From Paludibacterium sp. B53371 (GTDB taxonomy: Bacteria; Pseudomonadota; Gammaproteobacteria; Burkholderiales; Chromobacteriaceae), in NCBI RefSeq assembly GCF_018802765.1, contig NZ_CP069163.1:744001-808000 (forward strand): DNA of 64,000 nucleotides, read 5' to 3'. The translations under genes and the position numbers were made by a program. Of the stretch, positions 26,381 through 35,342 are shown piece after piece. Below the pieces are notes generated by a model. It ran no database searches, was not told the DNA's origin, and worked only from the letters and a program-made list of their open reading frames with translations. Within the stretch, counting starts at the first letter, position 1, and every line of letters starts with the position of its first letter.

Positions 26381-26464
26381 AGAGGGAGGAACAGAATTGC
26401 CCCTTGTCGGCGCGCAAGCCGCCTATAATGACGCCCGGTTCAATCTGACAAGAAATGGCCTGAC

Positions 26465-26731
26465 ATGAATGCTGGGGCAGAAAAAGACCCGCTGCATGGA
26501 CGCACGCTGGCGGCCATCCTGGAAGAGCTGGTGAAGTTTTATGGTTGGGAACGGTTGGGGCAGATGATCGACATCCGCTGCTTTACCCATGACCCCAGTA
26601 TTGCTTCCAGCCTGAAATTTTTACGGCGAACACCCTGGGCGCGGGCCAGGGTCGAGGACGTGTATCGGGTGATGTTGCGCGAAAAGCCGGTCGTGCTGAC
26701 GTTCGGCAAGCGCCCGGGCAGCGCTGAATAA
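26465..26731 (+). CDS. VF530 family (DUF2132) DNA-binding-like protein
   Basis: 88 residues. The stretch from DPLHGRTLAAILEEL through GWERLGQMIDIRCF and DPSIASSLKFLRRTPWAR is the hallmark of VF530/DUF2132 proteins, a small helical fold reported to resemble DNA-binding modules. Its role is unknown. A TATAAT hexamer at 26424-26429, 36 nt upstream, is a likely -10. The C-terminus (VLTFGKRPGSAE) is slightly longer than the core domain. Confidence 0.85.
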   Translation: MNAGAEKDPLHGRTLAAILEELVKFYGWERLGQMIDIRCFTHDPSIASSLKFLRRTPWARARVEDVYRVMLREKPVVLTFGKRPGSAE

Positions 26732-26765
26732 GAGAGGTTGCCGGCGGCCAGCGGCCGCCGGAGTG

Positions 26766-27440
26766 TCAGAAACGTTCCCAGCCGAGCTGGTAGCGCCACT
26801 GGTTTTCCGGCAGCTTGCCCAGCGCCAGCCGGCCGACACGGATGCAGCGGATACTCAGTGCCGGGCAGTCCAGCTGCTGACACAGTTCGCCAATCTGTCC
26901 GCTGGCGGGTTGTGGCATGACGATGCGCAACTGCCGGTCGCTCTGCCGATTGATCTTGCCACTGAAGCCTTCGATTTTCAGTGCCGCCAGCGCCGGTGCC
27001 TGCGCTACCGCAACCAGAAACTCCATTTCGCATTCGGCCAGTTTTTTCAGCAGGCGCCGATCCTGCGTCAGCACGATCAGTCCGCTGCTGGCCGGGTCGG
27101 TGGCGCCAAAGGCGCTCAGTTGCCGGGTATGGCGCGGCAAGAAGACTTGCTCGGCCTGGTCGGCTTCCCAGCGATTGTCCTGGCTGAGCCGCTTGCTCCA
27201 GGGGGCATCGATCCAGGCCCCCTGATGAAACAGCAGGGTGACCGGGGCGTCCGATAGCGGGGTGGCCGGACGCGTCAGTTCAATCTGTTGCTCCGGACGT
27301 ACCCGGCTGCCGAGTACCCGCACGACCTGGCCATCGACCTTCACCAGACCCTGCTCGATATATTCATCCGCTTCGCGACGCGAGCACATGCCGAGTTCGA
27401 CCATACGCTTGGCCAGGCGGATGCCTTGAGGTTCGTCCAT
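26766..27440 (-). CDS. divergent S4-domain pseudouridine synthase (RsuA/RluF-like)
   Basis: 224 residues from the ATG at 27440 (AGGAAA upstream). Residues about 5-50 are an S4 RNA-binding domain (RLAKRMVELGMCSRREADEY, KVDGQVV). The rest resembles the RluB/E/F and RsuA family: the motif-II segment reads GATDPASSGLIVLTQD, keeping the catalytic Asp but not the usual GRLD, and EMEFLVAV replaces EKEYxV. The usual NKPxGxV segment is replaced by LLFHQGAWID. Activity is therefore uncertain; it may modify an unusual site or act as an RNA-binding protein only. Confidence 0.72.
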   Translation of the reverse strand: MDEPQGIRLAKRMVELGMCSRREADEYIEQGLVKVDGQVVRVLGSRVRPEQQIELTRPATPLSDAPVTLLFHQGAWIDAPWSKRLSQDNRWEADQAEQVFLPRHTRQLSAFGATDPASSGLIVLTQDRRLLKKLAECEMEFLVAVAQAPALAALKIEGFSGKINRQSDRQLRIVMPQPASGQIGELCQQLDCPALSIRCIRVGRLALGKLPENQWRYQLGWERF

Positions 27441-27543
27441 GGCGCGGTTTCCTTGTCTCTGAAGGGGGGCGATTATCCGCCCCTTGGTCTGTCTGCACAA
27501 CTGTCGTCCCATTCATGGTGTTCATGCAATGGATATAAAAAGA

Positions 27544-27562
27544 TACCTTGTAATGCAAGGTA
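27544..27562. promoter_or_regulatory. palindrome upstream of padR, likely autoregulatory operator
   Basis: TACCTTG (27544-27550) and CAAGGTA (27556-27562) form a perfect 7-5-7 inverted repeat, 44 nt before the PadR-type gene and near an A/T-rich stretch (GGATATAAAAAGATA) that could hold the promoter. PadR repressors commonly bind such dyads at their own promoters. Confidence 0.5.
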
Positions 27563-27605
27563 GTGTGGATTAGGATAAAACGGTCTGATGAACCGGTAGG
27601 GACGC

Positions 27606-27950
27606 ATGAAGACACAATTACGCAAGGGCACACTGGAAATGTGCGTGCTGGCTGTTCTGGCTCGTCAGGACAGCTATGTCTACGAGATTGTCAGTCGCCT
27701 GGCGCAGAGCATGGATATCAGTGAGGGCACCATCTACCCCTTGATGCGTCGCCTGCAGGCGGATGCCTGGGTGACCACTTATCTGAGCGAGTCCAGCAAT
27801 GGCCCGGCACGCAAGTACTACACCCTGACACGCTCCGGCCGCGAGGCGCTGGCCGCCATGCGGCGCGAATGGGCGGGCTTTGTGGCAGAAATCAACGATG
27901 TGCTGGATGACACGGCACATGGCAATCAGGAGAAAGAACATGAAGCGTGA
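27606..27950 (+). CDS. PadR-family transcriptional regulator
   Basis: 114 residues, short (subfamily 1 like) PadR: winged helix with KGTLEMCVLAVLA at the start, the recognition segment ISEGTIYPLMRRLQADAW and the wing KYYTLTRSGREALAAM, then a C-terminal dimerisation helix. The downstream membrane gene overlaps its stop by 11 nt, the usual pairing of PadR with HAAS/DUF1700 proteins. Effector unknown. Confidence 0.9.
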   Translation: MKTQLRKGTLEMCVLAVLARQDSYVYEIVSRLAQSMDISEGTIYPLMRRLQADAWVTTYLSESSNGPARKYYTLTRSGREALAAMRREWAGFVAEINDVLDDTAHGNQEKEHEA

Positions 27951-28731
27951 TGATTTTCTCGAGCGCCTGGCACGTGCGCTCCATGGCCTCCCCCCTGCCG
28001 AGCGGGAGGAGATTCTCGCGGACTATCGCAGCTACTTTGCCGATGCCCTGGCGGATGGCCGCCAGGAAGAGGAGGTCGCCCGGGCATTGGGTGAACCGGA
28101 GCGGCTGGCCCGCGAGCTGACGGCTGAACGCCATCTCAAGCAATGGGAAGCCCACAAGACCCCCGCCAATCTGGGGCGGGTGCTGTCGGCGCTGGCGGGG
28201 CTCAGCGTGCTGAACCTGCTGCTGGCCATGCCCTATCTGGTGGTGATGACGGTGCTGGGCAGCCTGTGGCTTGGTGCCCTGATGATGTTGCTGGGTGGCT
28301 TCCTGATGGCAGGCAGCTGGGCCACGCACGCGCTGATTGGCTGGCCGCAGCTGGGGTATGGGCACGCCATGCGGCAGTTCACGCTGTACGGCCATCAGGA
28401 AGGGCGCGAGTCCAGTGTCCAGATCCATACCGATGCGTCGAGCGGTGCGATGCAGATTCTGGTGCAGGATGACCATAGCAGCGTCAGCATTCGCAATGCC
28501 TCGGACGGCAGCCTGAAGCAGCTGGCGATTCAGGATCCGGATGGGCAGGTCGTGATCAACGGCATGATGGGCATGCCGCGTGCCGGCATGCTGGTCACCG
28601 GGCTGGTGATGATGCTGATCGGCGGGTTGGGCAGCGTGCTGGGCTGGAAGGTGATCAGTGCCCTGTGGCGGGGAACCGGGCTGTGGTTGCGCTGGCAATG
28701 GCGCTTGTTGCATGAGGAAAGCCGACCATAA
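27940..28731 (+). CDS. HAAS/DUF1700 membrane protein
   Basis: 263 residues from ATG at 27940, with AGGAGAAAGAAC upstream. The N-terminal 70 residues are the HAAS helical domain (MKRDDFLERLARALHGLPPA.., EEEVARALGEPERLARE). Then come a two- or three-helix membrane part (about 92-135), a soluble beta-rich region (about 145-205) and a last helix (about 209-228). The family works with PadR regulators as a membrane signalling partner; what is sensed is unknown. Confidence 0.85.
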   Translation: MKRDDFLERLARALHGLPPAEREEILADYRSYFADALADGRQEEEVARALGEPERLARELTAERHLKQWEAHKTPANLGRVLSALAGLSVLNLLLAMPYLVVMTVLGSLWLGALMMLLGGFLMAGSWATHALIGWPQLGYGHAMRQFTLYGHQEGRESSVQIHTDASSGAMQILVQDDHSSVSIRNASDGSLKQLAIQDPDGQVVINGMMGMPRAGMLVTGLVMMLIGGLGSVLGWKVISALWRGTGLWLRWQWRLLHEESRP

Positions 28732-28884
28732 TCAAAGAGATGTGTCGGTGTTGCCCTTGAGTAACTGTTAAAGTCAATATATTTTGAAGTAAAGATATTA
28801 TTGGTTTATGATGGTCGGCAGAAATATCACCATTATCTGATTTTGACAGTGGCCGCCTCCGGCAGCCAACCGGGTAATACGCAC

Positions 28885-30165
28885 ATGACTCAAGCTTCTC
28901 ATTCCGCCACCGTGCCGGGATATCGCATCGCGCTGATCATTCTCGGCATTGCCGTGTCGCCAGTGCTGCTCGCCGCCTCGGCGCTGGGCAGTCATCTGGT
29001 GTTGGGCGACGCCCTGCGCGCCATTGTTACCGGTTCGCTGGTGCTGTGTAGCATCGCCTGCCTGACGGGCTGGATCGGCGTTACGGCACGGATGAATACC
29101 TATCAGATTGTGCGATACGCATTCGGCACCCAGGGCAGCCGTGCCATCAATGTGTTGTTTGCCATCGCCCTGTTTGGCTGGACCTGCGTGACCGCCAACA
29201 GTTGCGGGCATGCGCTGCAGGATCTGCTGGCCATGTTTGGCTGGCAGGTGCCCATGCTGCCGCTGGTCTGCCTGGGCGGGGTGCTGTTCATCGGCGCTAC
29301 GGCCTTTGGTTTCGAGGTACTGGACAAAATTGCCCTGGTTGCCATTCCGATCCTGCTGGGGCTGCTGGCCTGGAATCTGTCGCGTTTCTTTGGTGTGGCG
29401 CCGTTCTCGGCGCATAGCCAGGTCAATACCATGAGTATGGGCGTGGCCACGTCATCGGTCGCCGGCACCTTCATGATTCTGGTGACCACCATGCCCGATT
29501 TTTCCAGCATGGTGCACAACCGGCGTCATGCGCTGATCGGCGCCGTGCTGTCGATGGGCATTGCCTATCCGGCCCTGTTCGTCGCCGGCGCCGTGCCCTG
29601 CGCCCTGAGCGGCAAGGTCACGCTGGTCGCGGCCATGGCACTGGCGGGGGCCGCCCTGCCGACAGTGGTCATGCTGCTGATTGCCACCGTGACCGGCAAT
29701 GCCGGCAACCTGTTCCAGGCGACGCTGGCGACTTCGACCTTCGTGCGGGTGATGCCGCGGCCGCGCATTACCCTGCTGCTTGGCGTGCTGGCTTGCCTGA
29801 TTGGCAGCCAGGACATCCTGGATCTGTTCATTCCCTTCCTGGTGTTTTTGGGGATTTCGGTACCGCCGATTGCCGGCATTTACATCACCGACTTCTTCCT
29901 GCATCGCCGCAAGGGCTATCACCCGGCGGATCTGGCGCTGCAACCTGCTGTTCCACTGCCGACGTTTGTCATCTGGGGGCTGGCGACGGTGGTCGGTCTG
30001 CTGGCTTCGCGCCAGATGATTACCCTGACGGACATTCCGGCACTGGATGCCCTGCTGGTGGCGGCGGGTCTGTATGCCTTCACCAGCAAGGTACTGTCGC
30101 GCGGCAAGGGGCGTCAGTTGCGCCATGCTTCGGGCGATGCCTGTGAGGGTAGTCGCGCTTCCTGA
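28885..30165 (+). CDS. codB: NCS1-family cytosine permease
   Basis: 426 residues from the ATG at 28885; a TTG at 28801 in frame would add 28 residues that do not look like the family. Twelve membrane helices, with NCS1 stretches such as GWIGVTARMNTYQIVRYAFG and the helix VTTMPDFSSMVHN. CodB imports cytosine with Na+ or H+. No cytosine deaminase is next to it, so allantoin or another base cannot be excluded. Ribosome site weak. Ends before a strong hairpin. Confidence 0.82.
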   Translation: MTQASHSATVPGYRIALIILGIAVSPVLLAASALGSHLVLGDALRAIVTGSLVLCSIACLTGWIGVTARMNTYQIVRYAFGTQGSRAINVLFAIALFGWTCVTANSCGHALQDLLAMFGWQVPMLPLVCLGGVLFIGATAFGFEVLDKIALVAIPILLGLLAWNLSRFFGVAPFSAHSQVNTMSMGVATSSVAGTFMILVTTMPDFSSMVHNRRHALIGAVLSMGIAYPALFVAGAVPCALSGKVTLVAAMALAGAALPTVVMLLIATVTGNAGNLFQATLATSTFVRVMPRPRITLLLGVLACLIGSQDILDLFIPFLVFLGISVPPIAGIYITDFFLHRRKGYHPADLALQPAVPLPTFVIWGLATVVGLLASRQMITLTDIPALDALLVAAGLYAFTSKVLSRGKGRQLRHASGDACEGSRAS

Positions 30166-30181
30166 TCTTGCTGAATCCACG

Positions 30182-30225
30182 AGCGGCCCGGCCGGCAGGG
30201 GAAACCCGCCGGCCGGGCCGCTTTG
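30182..30225. terminator. strong terminator hairpin between convergent genes
   Basis: A perfect 15-bp stem (30182-30196 with 30208-30222), extended inside by GGG/CCC around GAAA, followed by TTTG on the plus strand. It separates the permease from the convergent LysR gene. Confidence 0.8.
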
Positions 30226-31101
30226 TCATTCGGGGCTGGCTGGTGTGGCAGCCTGCAGGATGGCGCTCAGCAGCCAGGTCCCGGCGGGGCCGAGCGGACG
30301 TTCCCGGCTCCAGATGGCCTCGACCGTCACTTGCCGTGGCCAGCCGGGCAGCGGCAGGGGGACCAGGCCTGCGCCATAGCGGCGCACCAGCCAGCACGGC
30401 AATTCAGCCCAGCCCAGCCCCGCCTGGGTCATTTCCAGCAACATCAGATAGCTCGGGGCCGACCAGCAGTGTCCGCCGGATGGCCCCGGACGATCGCCGT
30501 GGATGGTGCTGAGGCGCAGGGCGCGGATCGTCGCCAGTTGAGCGCTGCTCTGTATGCCGGATTGGGCCAGAGGATGGCTCTGCGCCAGATACAGCGCCAT
30601 CTCGTTGGGCGTTGGCAAGGGCTGCGACACCATGCCGACCGGATAGGCGGCTTGTCGCTCGACAAAGCCAAGATGGGCCCGCCCGCTATCGACCAGCCGG
30701 ATCAGGTCCTCGCACTCGGCAATCAGACATTCCAGCTCAATCTCCGGGTATTGCCGGGCAAAATGCTGTTCGACGGCTTCCAGCCGGTCTGGCTGCCAGG
30801 TATCGGACATGGCAATGCTCAGCCTGGGTTCGTGGCCAGCCTGCAGACCGGCGGCGGTGCGCAACAGCCGGTCGTTGGCCATCAGTACCTGTTCGGCCTG
30901 GGCCAGCAGATGCCGACCCGCCCGGGTCAGGGTCGGAAACTTGCTCTGACGATCAAACAGTGTGACCCCCAGATCGATTTCCAGATTGGCAATGCAGGCA
31001 CTGATGGTGGACTGACTTTTGCCCAGGCGGCGTGCCGTGGCGGAAAAGGAGCCGCAGGACGCCGCTGTGGCAAACACTTGCAGCGTTTCCAGATTGGGCA
31101 T
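30226..31101 (-). CDS. LysR-family transcriptional regulator
   Basis: 291 residues. Winged HTH in residues 1-60 (LQVFATAASCGSFSATARRLGKSQSTIS), then a periplasmic-binding-like effector domain (RLSIAMSDTWQPD onward). It is divergent from the PACE efflux gene with 92 nt between starts, the classic arrangement in which the LysR protein controls the neighbour, as AceR does for AceI. Effector unknown; a biocide or polyamine would fit the neighbour. Confidence 0.88.
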   Translation of the reverse strand: MPNLETLQVFATAASCGSFSATARRLGKSQSTISACIANLEIDLGVTLFDRQSKFPTLTRAGRHLLAQAEQVLMANDRLLRTAAGLQAGHEPRLSIAMSDTWQPDRLEAVEQHFARQYPEIELECLIAECEDLIRLVDSGRAHLGFVERQAAYPVGMVSQPLPTPNEMALYLAQSHPLAQSGIQSSAQLATIRALRLSTIHGDRPGPSGGHCWSAPSYLMLLEMTQAGLGWAELPCWLVRRYGAGLVPLPLPGWPRQVTVEAIWSRERPLGPAGTWLLSAILQAATPASPE

Positions 31102-31193
31102 GACCTATCGCCTTTGTCGATGGATATCAACTTTGGAGCATCGACTATTTTGCGCATCATGCCAAGTATCCGAAGATGAAAAGGAGGTTTGCC

Positions 31194-31619
31194 ATGCTGG
31201 CTGACAAATCCCCGCTGGAACGCGCTTTGCAGGCCATCGGCTTTGAGGTGCTGGCCATTGTGCTGGTGACGCCGCTGTTTGCCTGGTGGATGCAGACACC
31301 TCTGCTGGCCATGGGCGGGCTGGCCGTGGCCAACTGCCTGATCGCCTTGTTGTGGAATGTTCTGTTCAATCGGCATTTTGATCGCTGGTTGCGTGCACGC
31401 GGTTTGGCCAAGGCCTGGAGAGTCCGCGCCATGCATGCCCTGCTGTTCGAGGGCGGGCTGATGCTGGTGTGTCTGCCGCTGGCCATGTGGTGGCTGGATC
31501 TGGCGTTGTGGCCGGCATTGAAGCTGGATATCGGGCTGAATCTGTTTTTCCTGCCGTATACCTATCTCTATCACTGGGGTTATGACCAGTTGCGCCTGCG
31601 TCTGGTCGGGGCGATCTGA
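31194..31619 (+). CDS. PACE-family multidrug/biocide efflux protein
   Basis: 141 residues from the ATG at 31194 with AGGAGG six nt upstream (an in-frame ATG at 31176 lacks this). Two tandem bacterial-transmembrane-pair units give four helices. Each shows family marks: ERALQAIGFEVLA and NVLFNRHFDRW in the first, RAMHALLFEGGLM and PYTYLYHWGYDQLR in the second. The PACE family (AceI of Acinetobacter) exports chlorhexidine and short diamines by proton exchange. Confidence 0.9.
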   Translation: MLADKSPLERALQAIGFEVLAIVLVTPLFAWWMQTPLLAMGGLAVANCLIALLWNVLFNRHFDRWLRARGLAKAWRVRAMHALLFEGGLMLVCLPLAMWWLDLALWPALKLDIGLNLFFLPYTYLYHWGYDQLRLRLVGAI

Positions 31620-31625
31620 CAAACA

Positions 31626-31651
31626 AAGCGCCGGGGTTTCCCCCGGCGCTT
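31626..31651. terminator. bidirectional terminator
   Basis: An 11-bp stem AAGCGCCGGGG / CCCCGGCGCTT with loop TTTC. Read on the minus strand it is followed by TTTGTTT, so it mainly serves the aldehyde dehydrogenase gene. Confidence 0.8.
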
Positions 31652-31666
31652 GTCTGTGCCTGGCGC

Positions 31667-33172
31667 TCAGAAGAAGCCCAGCTTGTCCTCGGAGTAGCTG
31701 ACCAGCAGGTTCTTGGTCTGCTGGTAGTGCTCCAGCATCATCTTGTGGGTCTCGCGCCCGATGCCCGACTGTTTGTAGCCGCCAAAGGCCGCATGAGCCG
31801 GGTAGGCGTGGTAGCAGTTGGTCCAGACACGGCCGGCTTCAATGTGACGACCCATGAAGAAGGCAGTGTTGATGTTGCGGGTCCACACACCTGAACCCAG
31901 TCCGAAGAGGGTGTCATTGGCGATGTGCAGTGCTTCTTCGGTGTCTTTGAACGTGGTCACCGAGACCACCGGGCCGAAGATTTCTTCCTGGAAGATGCGC
32001 ATCTTGTTGTTGCCATGGAACACCGTCGGCTGGATGTAATAGCCGTCTTCCAGCCCGCCACCCAGATGGGCGCGGCTGCCACCGGCCAGCACCTGTGCGC
32101 CTTCGTCGCGCCCGATCTGCAGATAGCTCTGGATCTTGTCCATCTGCTCCAGCGAGGCCTGGGCGCCGATCATGGTCTGCGGATCGAGCGGATTGCCCTG
32201 CTTGATGGCGGCAACGCGCTTGAGTGCGCGCTCCATGAAGCGGTCGTAGATCGACTCGGCAATCAGCGCTCGACTCGGGCAGGTGCAGACTTCGCCCTGG
32301 TTGAGCGCAAACATCACGAAGCCTTCGATGGCCTTGTCGAAGAAGGCATCATCCTTTTCCGCTACATCGGCAAAGAAGATGTTGGGCGACTTGCCGCCCA
32401 GCTCCAGCGTGACCGGGATCAGGTTCTGGCTGGCGTACTGCATGATCAGCCGGCCAGTACCGGTTTCGCCGGTAAAGGCGATTTTGGCGATGCGCTTGGA
32501 GCTGGCCAGCGGCTTGCCGGCTTCCAGACCGAAGCCGTTGACGATGTTCAGCACCCCGGGTGGCAACAGGTCGCCCACCAGTTCGGCGAACACCAGAATC
32601 GACATCGGGGTCTGCTCGGCCGGTTTCAGGACCACGCAGTTACCCGCCGCCAGTGCGGGCGCCAGTTTCCAGGCGGCCATCAGGATCGGGAAGTTCCACG
32701 GAATGATTTGCCCCACCACGCCCAGCGGTTCGTGGAAGTGATAGGACATGGTGTTCTGGTCGATTTCACCCAGCGTGCCTTCCTGGGCGCGGATGCAGGA
32801 GGCGAAGTAGCGGAAGTGATCAATGGCCAGCGGGATGTCGGCCGCGCGGGTTTCACGGATTGGCTTGCCGTTGTCCCAGGTCTCCACTTCGGCCAGCAGG
32901 GCCAGATTGGCCTCCATGCGGTCGGCAATCTGGTTGAGCAGGATGGCCCGCTCGGTCACCGGCGTATGACCCCACTTGAAGCGGGCGGCGTGGGCCGCAT
33001 CCAGTGCCAGCTCCACATCCTGCTCATCGGAACGCGCCACTTCGCACAGCACCTTGCCGGTCACCGGGGTCAGATTCTCGAAGTAGCGGCCATTGACCGG
33101 AGGTACCCACTTGCCGCCGATATAGTTGTCGTAGCGTGGCTTGATGGCGATACCTGGCTTCAGTTGTGTCAT
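31667..33172 (-). CDS. NAD-dependent acetaldehyde dehydrogenase (AldB/ExaC/AcoD type)
   Basis: 501 residues of the ALDH superfamily: oxidises acetaldehyde and related aldehydes to acids. NAD-binding and catalytic landmarks are [21 protein letters not shown], the general base in LELGGKSPN and the nucleophile C296 in GEVCTCPSR (the CTCPSR form marks the AldB/ExaC group). The C-terminal [12 protein letters not shown] closes the fold. AAGGAGAAAGAG precedes the ATG. A sigma-54 promoter and a divergent AcoR-type activator gene point to induction by acetoin, ethanol or acetaldehyde. Confidence 0.93.
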   Translation of the reverse strand: MTQLKPGIAIKPRYDNYIGGKWVPPVNGRYFENLTPVTGKVLCEVARSDEQDVELALDAAHAARFKWGHTPVTERAILLNQIADRMEANLALLAEVETWDNGKPIRETRAADIPLAIDHFRYFASCIRAQEGTLGEIDQNTMSYHFHEPLGVVGQIIPWNFPILMAAWKLAPALAAGNCVVLKPAEQTPMSILVFAELVGDLLPPGVLNIVNGFGLEAGKPLASSKRIAKIAFTGETGTGRLIMQYASQNLIPVTLELGGKSPNIFFADVAEKDDAFFDKAIEGFVMFALNQGEVCTCPSRALIAESIYDRFMERALKRVAAIKQGNPLDPQTMIGAQASLEQMDKIQSYLQIGRDEGAQVLAGGSRAHLGGGLEDGYYIQPTVFHGNNKMRIFQEEIFGPVVSVTTFKDTEEALHIANDTLFGLGSGVWTRNINTAFFMGRHIEAGRVWTNCYHAYPAHAAFGGYKQSGIGRETHKMMLEHYQQTKNLLVSYSEDKLGFF

Positions 33173-33229
33173 CTCTTTCTCCTTGTGTCGCTTGTTGTGG
33201 TCGTTCCCGTCGGGACGTACAGCCAGTAC

Positions 33230-33245
33230 AGCACACGCCGTGCCA
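33230..33245 (-). promoter_or_regulatory. sigma-54 (-24/-12) promoter of the aldehyde dehydrogenase gene
   Basis: On the minus strand TGGCACGGCGTGTGCT fits TGGCACGn4TTGCW at all fixed positions but one, with GG and GC exactly 10 nt apart. It lies 57 nt upstream of the ATG and faces it. The adjacent gene codes for a sigma-54 activator. Confidence 0.8.
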
Positions 33246-33407
33246 GGAAATTTCGATCGTGCGCTGCAGCAAGCGGCATGTGCCGTTTTGCAAGCATTTA
33301 CTCTAATTTCTTTTGCGCAGCAGCATGACTGACCCTTGGGATGGGCCTTGCAGCCGAGTTCGCAACAACCATAATCAGTGCATTGAAGCGACGATGGCTG
33401 TGTCAGG

Positions 33408-33435
33408 CTGCGACACCTGTCGCAGTGTCATGACA
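33408..33435. promoter_or_regulatory. double palindrome, candidate AcoR-type activator sites
   Basis: CTGCGACA-CC-TGTCGCAG (33408-33425) is a perfect 8-2-8 dyad, followed at once by TGTCATGACA (33426-33435), another dyad sharing TGTC/GACA. They are about 165 bp upstream of the sigma-54 promoter, a usual enhancer distance, and end 15 nt before the activator start, so they could also allow autoregulation. Confidence 0.6.
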
Positions 33436-33449
33436 CAGTGGAGGACGGC

Positions 33450-35321
33450 ATGACCGATACCCATTCCCTGACCTTGCACGAGGCGCGCAAGCGCTTCTTC
33501 GATGGCTCGCCGTTGCCGGACGGCAGCGTACCGCCCTCCATCCTGTCGTCCTGGCGGCGTTGTCTCGGCCTGGGCCTGCCGGTGGATGCGCGAGGCAGCG
33601 AGCGGCTTGAGCAAACCGTGTTGCGCGAGCGACTGGACGCCAACGCCGACTGGTTGCAGTGGGCCAGACCGCAGATCGATACCTTGTTTGAAAGTGTGGT
33701 TGATGATGGCCATGTGGTGATTGTGGCCGATCGTCACGGCGTGATCCTGGAGGAGATGGGCCATCCTGCCTTTCTCGATAAGGCCGAGCGGGTGGCGCTG
33801 ACCCCGGGCATGGACTGGAGCGAGCAGCACCGAGGGACCAATGCCATCGGCACGGCGCTGCTGGCCGGGCAGGTGACCCGGGTGCGTGGCAGCGAACATT
33901 ATCTGGAGCGCAACCGGCTGCTGTCCTGTCAGGCCTCGCCGCTGTTTGATCCCTTCGGCCAGCTGCTGGGGGTGCTGGATGTTTCCGGCCTGCCGCGCAA
34001 GCTGGGTCCGATGCATGGTCAAAGGGTCGAGTCGGCCGCCCGCCTGATCGAGCAGCGCCTGTTTGCCCAGGCAACCCGTCAGGCGCGCACCTTGCTGTTC
34101 CATGTCGATCCGGCGCAACTGGCCACGCCGCGGGCGGCGCGGCTGGCCTTCGATGGCGAGGAGCGCCTGCTGGCGGCTGATCGTAGTGCCTTGCAGGCAC
34201 TGCAGCTCGACTGGTCGGCACTGGGGCGGCTGCAGTTTGCCGATCTGTTTGGCGAGACGCTGGCGCACTGGCAGTCACGTGCCGGCGAGCATCGCGCTTT
34301 GCTGGCGCATGGCGAGCGTCTGTTCAGTGGTCGTTTACTATTGCCGCATCCGGTGGCCCAGGCCACGCCAGTATTGCGTACGGCCCGGCCAGACCGGCGT
34401 GCGGAGGTGAGCAGCCCGGCGGAGGCGGCGGCGTCCGGCCTGCCGCCCGCCCTGATGCAGACAGCCCTCAAGCTGCTGCAGGCCGATATTCCGGTGCTGA
34501 TCCTCGGTGAAACGGGTACCGGCAAAGATAAGTTTGCCCGTGCGCTGCACGAGCAAAGTCATCGGCGTGCCGCCCCCTTCGTGGCGGTCAATTGTGCCGC
34601 GATTCCGGAAGGGCTGATCGAGGCCGAGTTGTTTGGCTATGAGGAGGGCGCGTTTACCGGTGCCCGGCGTCAGGGCAGCAAGGGGCGATTGCGCGAGGCG
34701 CAGGGCGGTGTGCTGTTTCTGGATGAAATTGGCGACATGCCGCTGTCGATGCAGGCGCGGCTGTTGCGGGTGCTGCAGGATCGTACCGTGACGCCTTTGG
34801 GCGGCGGCGGCAGCCATGCGGTCGATTTCCGCCTGGTGTGCGCCACACACCGCGACTTGCGTGCCATGGTGCAGGCCGGCACGTTCCGCGCCGATCTGTA
34901 CTATCGGCTGTGTCACTATCCGCTGTGTCTGCCTCCGCTGCGTGAGCGTGGCGATGTGGCCCGGGTGGCGCAGCAGCTGCTGGATCAGGGCGGCGCCGCG
35001 CGGCGTGGCATCGTGCTGTCTCCGCAACTGGCTACCGCGCTGCGACGCTATCGCTGGCCGGGCAATTTGCGCGAGCTGGCCAATCTGCTGCAAACCCTGC
35101 TGGCGCTGGTCGATGATGGGACGGTGCTGACGCTGGCGCATCTGCCGCTCACACTGCAGGAAGAGATGCAGCTGGCCGGTGCCGAGCCGGCCACCCCGGG
35201 CATGGTCGCCGGCATGCTGGCCCAGTTCGGTGGCAATGCCAGTGCGGCGGCGCGCGCGCTGGGTATCAGTCGCAGCACGCTATATCGCAAGCTGCGGCAG
35301 GAGGGCGGGAACGGCCGTTGA
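33450..35321 (+). CDS. acoR: AcoR-type sigma-54-dependent activator
   Basis: 623 residues from ATG at 33450 with GGAGGA upstream (a GTG at 33438 is the first frame start). An N-terminal helical/GAF sensor region (about 30-200; [20 protein letters not shown] is typical of AcoR GAF domains) is followed by a less conserved part. An AAA+ domain (about 325-545) has Walker A GETGTGKD, sigma-54 contact loop GAFTGA and Walker [11 protein letters not shown] Fis-type HTH (about 580-620) ends the protein. Naming by similarity to acetoin-catabolism regulators; no acoABC genes are present, so the target here is probably the divergent aldehyde dehydrogenase. Confidence 0.88.
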   Translation: MTDTHSLTLHEARKRFFDGSPLPDGSVPPSILSSWRRCLGLGLPVDARGSERLEQTVLRERLDANADWLQWARPQIDTLFESVVDDGHVVIVADRHGVILEEMGHPAFLDKAERVALTPGMDWSEQHRGTNAIGTALLAGQVTRVRGSEHYLERNRLLSCQASPLFDPFGQLLGVLDVSGLPRKLGPMHGQRVESAARLIEQRLFAQATRQARTLLFHVDPAQLATPRAARLAFDGEERLLAADRSALQALQLDWSALGRLQFADLFGETLAHWQSRAGEHRALLAHGERLFSGRLLLPHPVAQATPVLRTARPDRRAEVSSPAEAAASGLPPALMQTALKLLQADIPVLILGETGTGKDKFARALHEQSHRRAAPFVAVNCAAIPEGLIEAELFGYEEGAFTGARRQGSKGRLREAQGGVLFLDEIGDMPLSMQARLLRVLQDRTVTPLGGGGSHAVDFRLVCATHRDLRAMVQAGTFRADLYYRLCHYPLCLPPLRERGDVARVAQQLLDQGGAARRGIVLSPQLATALRRYRWPGNLRELANLLQTLLALVDDGTVLTLAHLPLTLQEEMQLAGAEPATPGMVAGMLAQFGGNASAAARALGISRSTLYRKLRQEGGNGR

Positions 35322-35342
35322 GCGTTGCGGTGCGTCCGGGCT

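Noticed and set aside
33275-33300. a second GG/GC pair resembling a sigma-54 promoter on the minus strand
   Set aside because: The GG-GC distance is 12 nt instead of 10; the site at 33230-33245 is far better.
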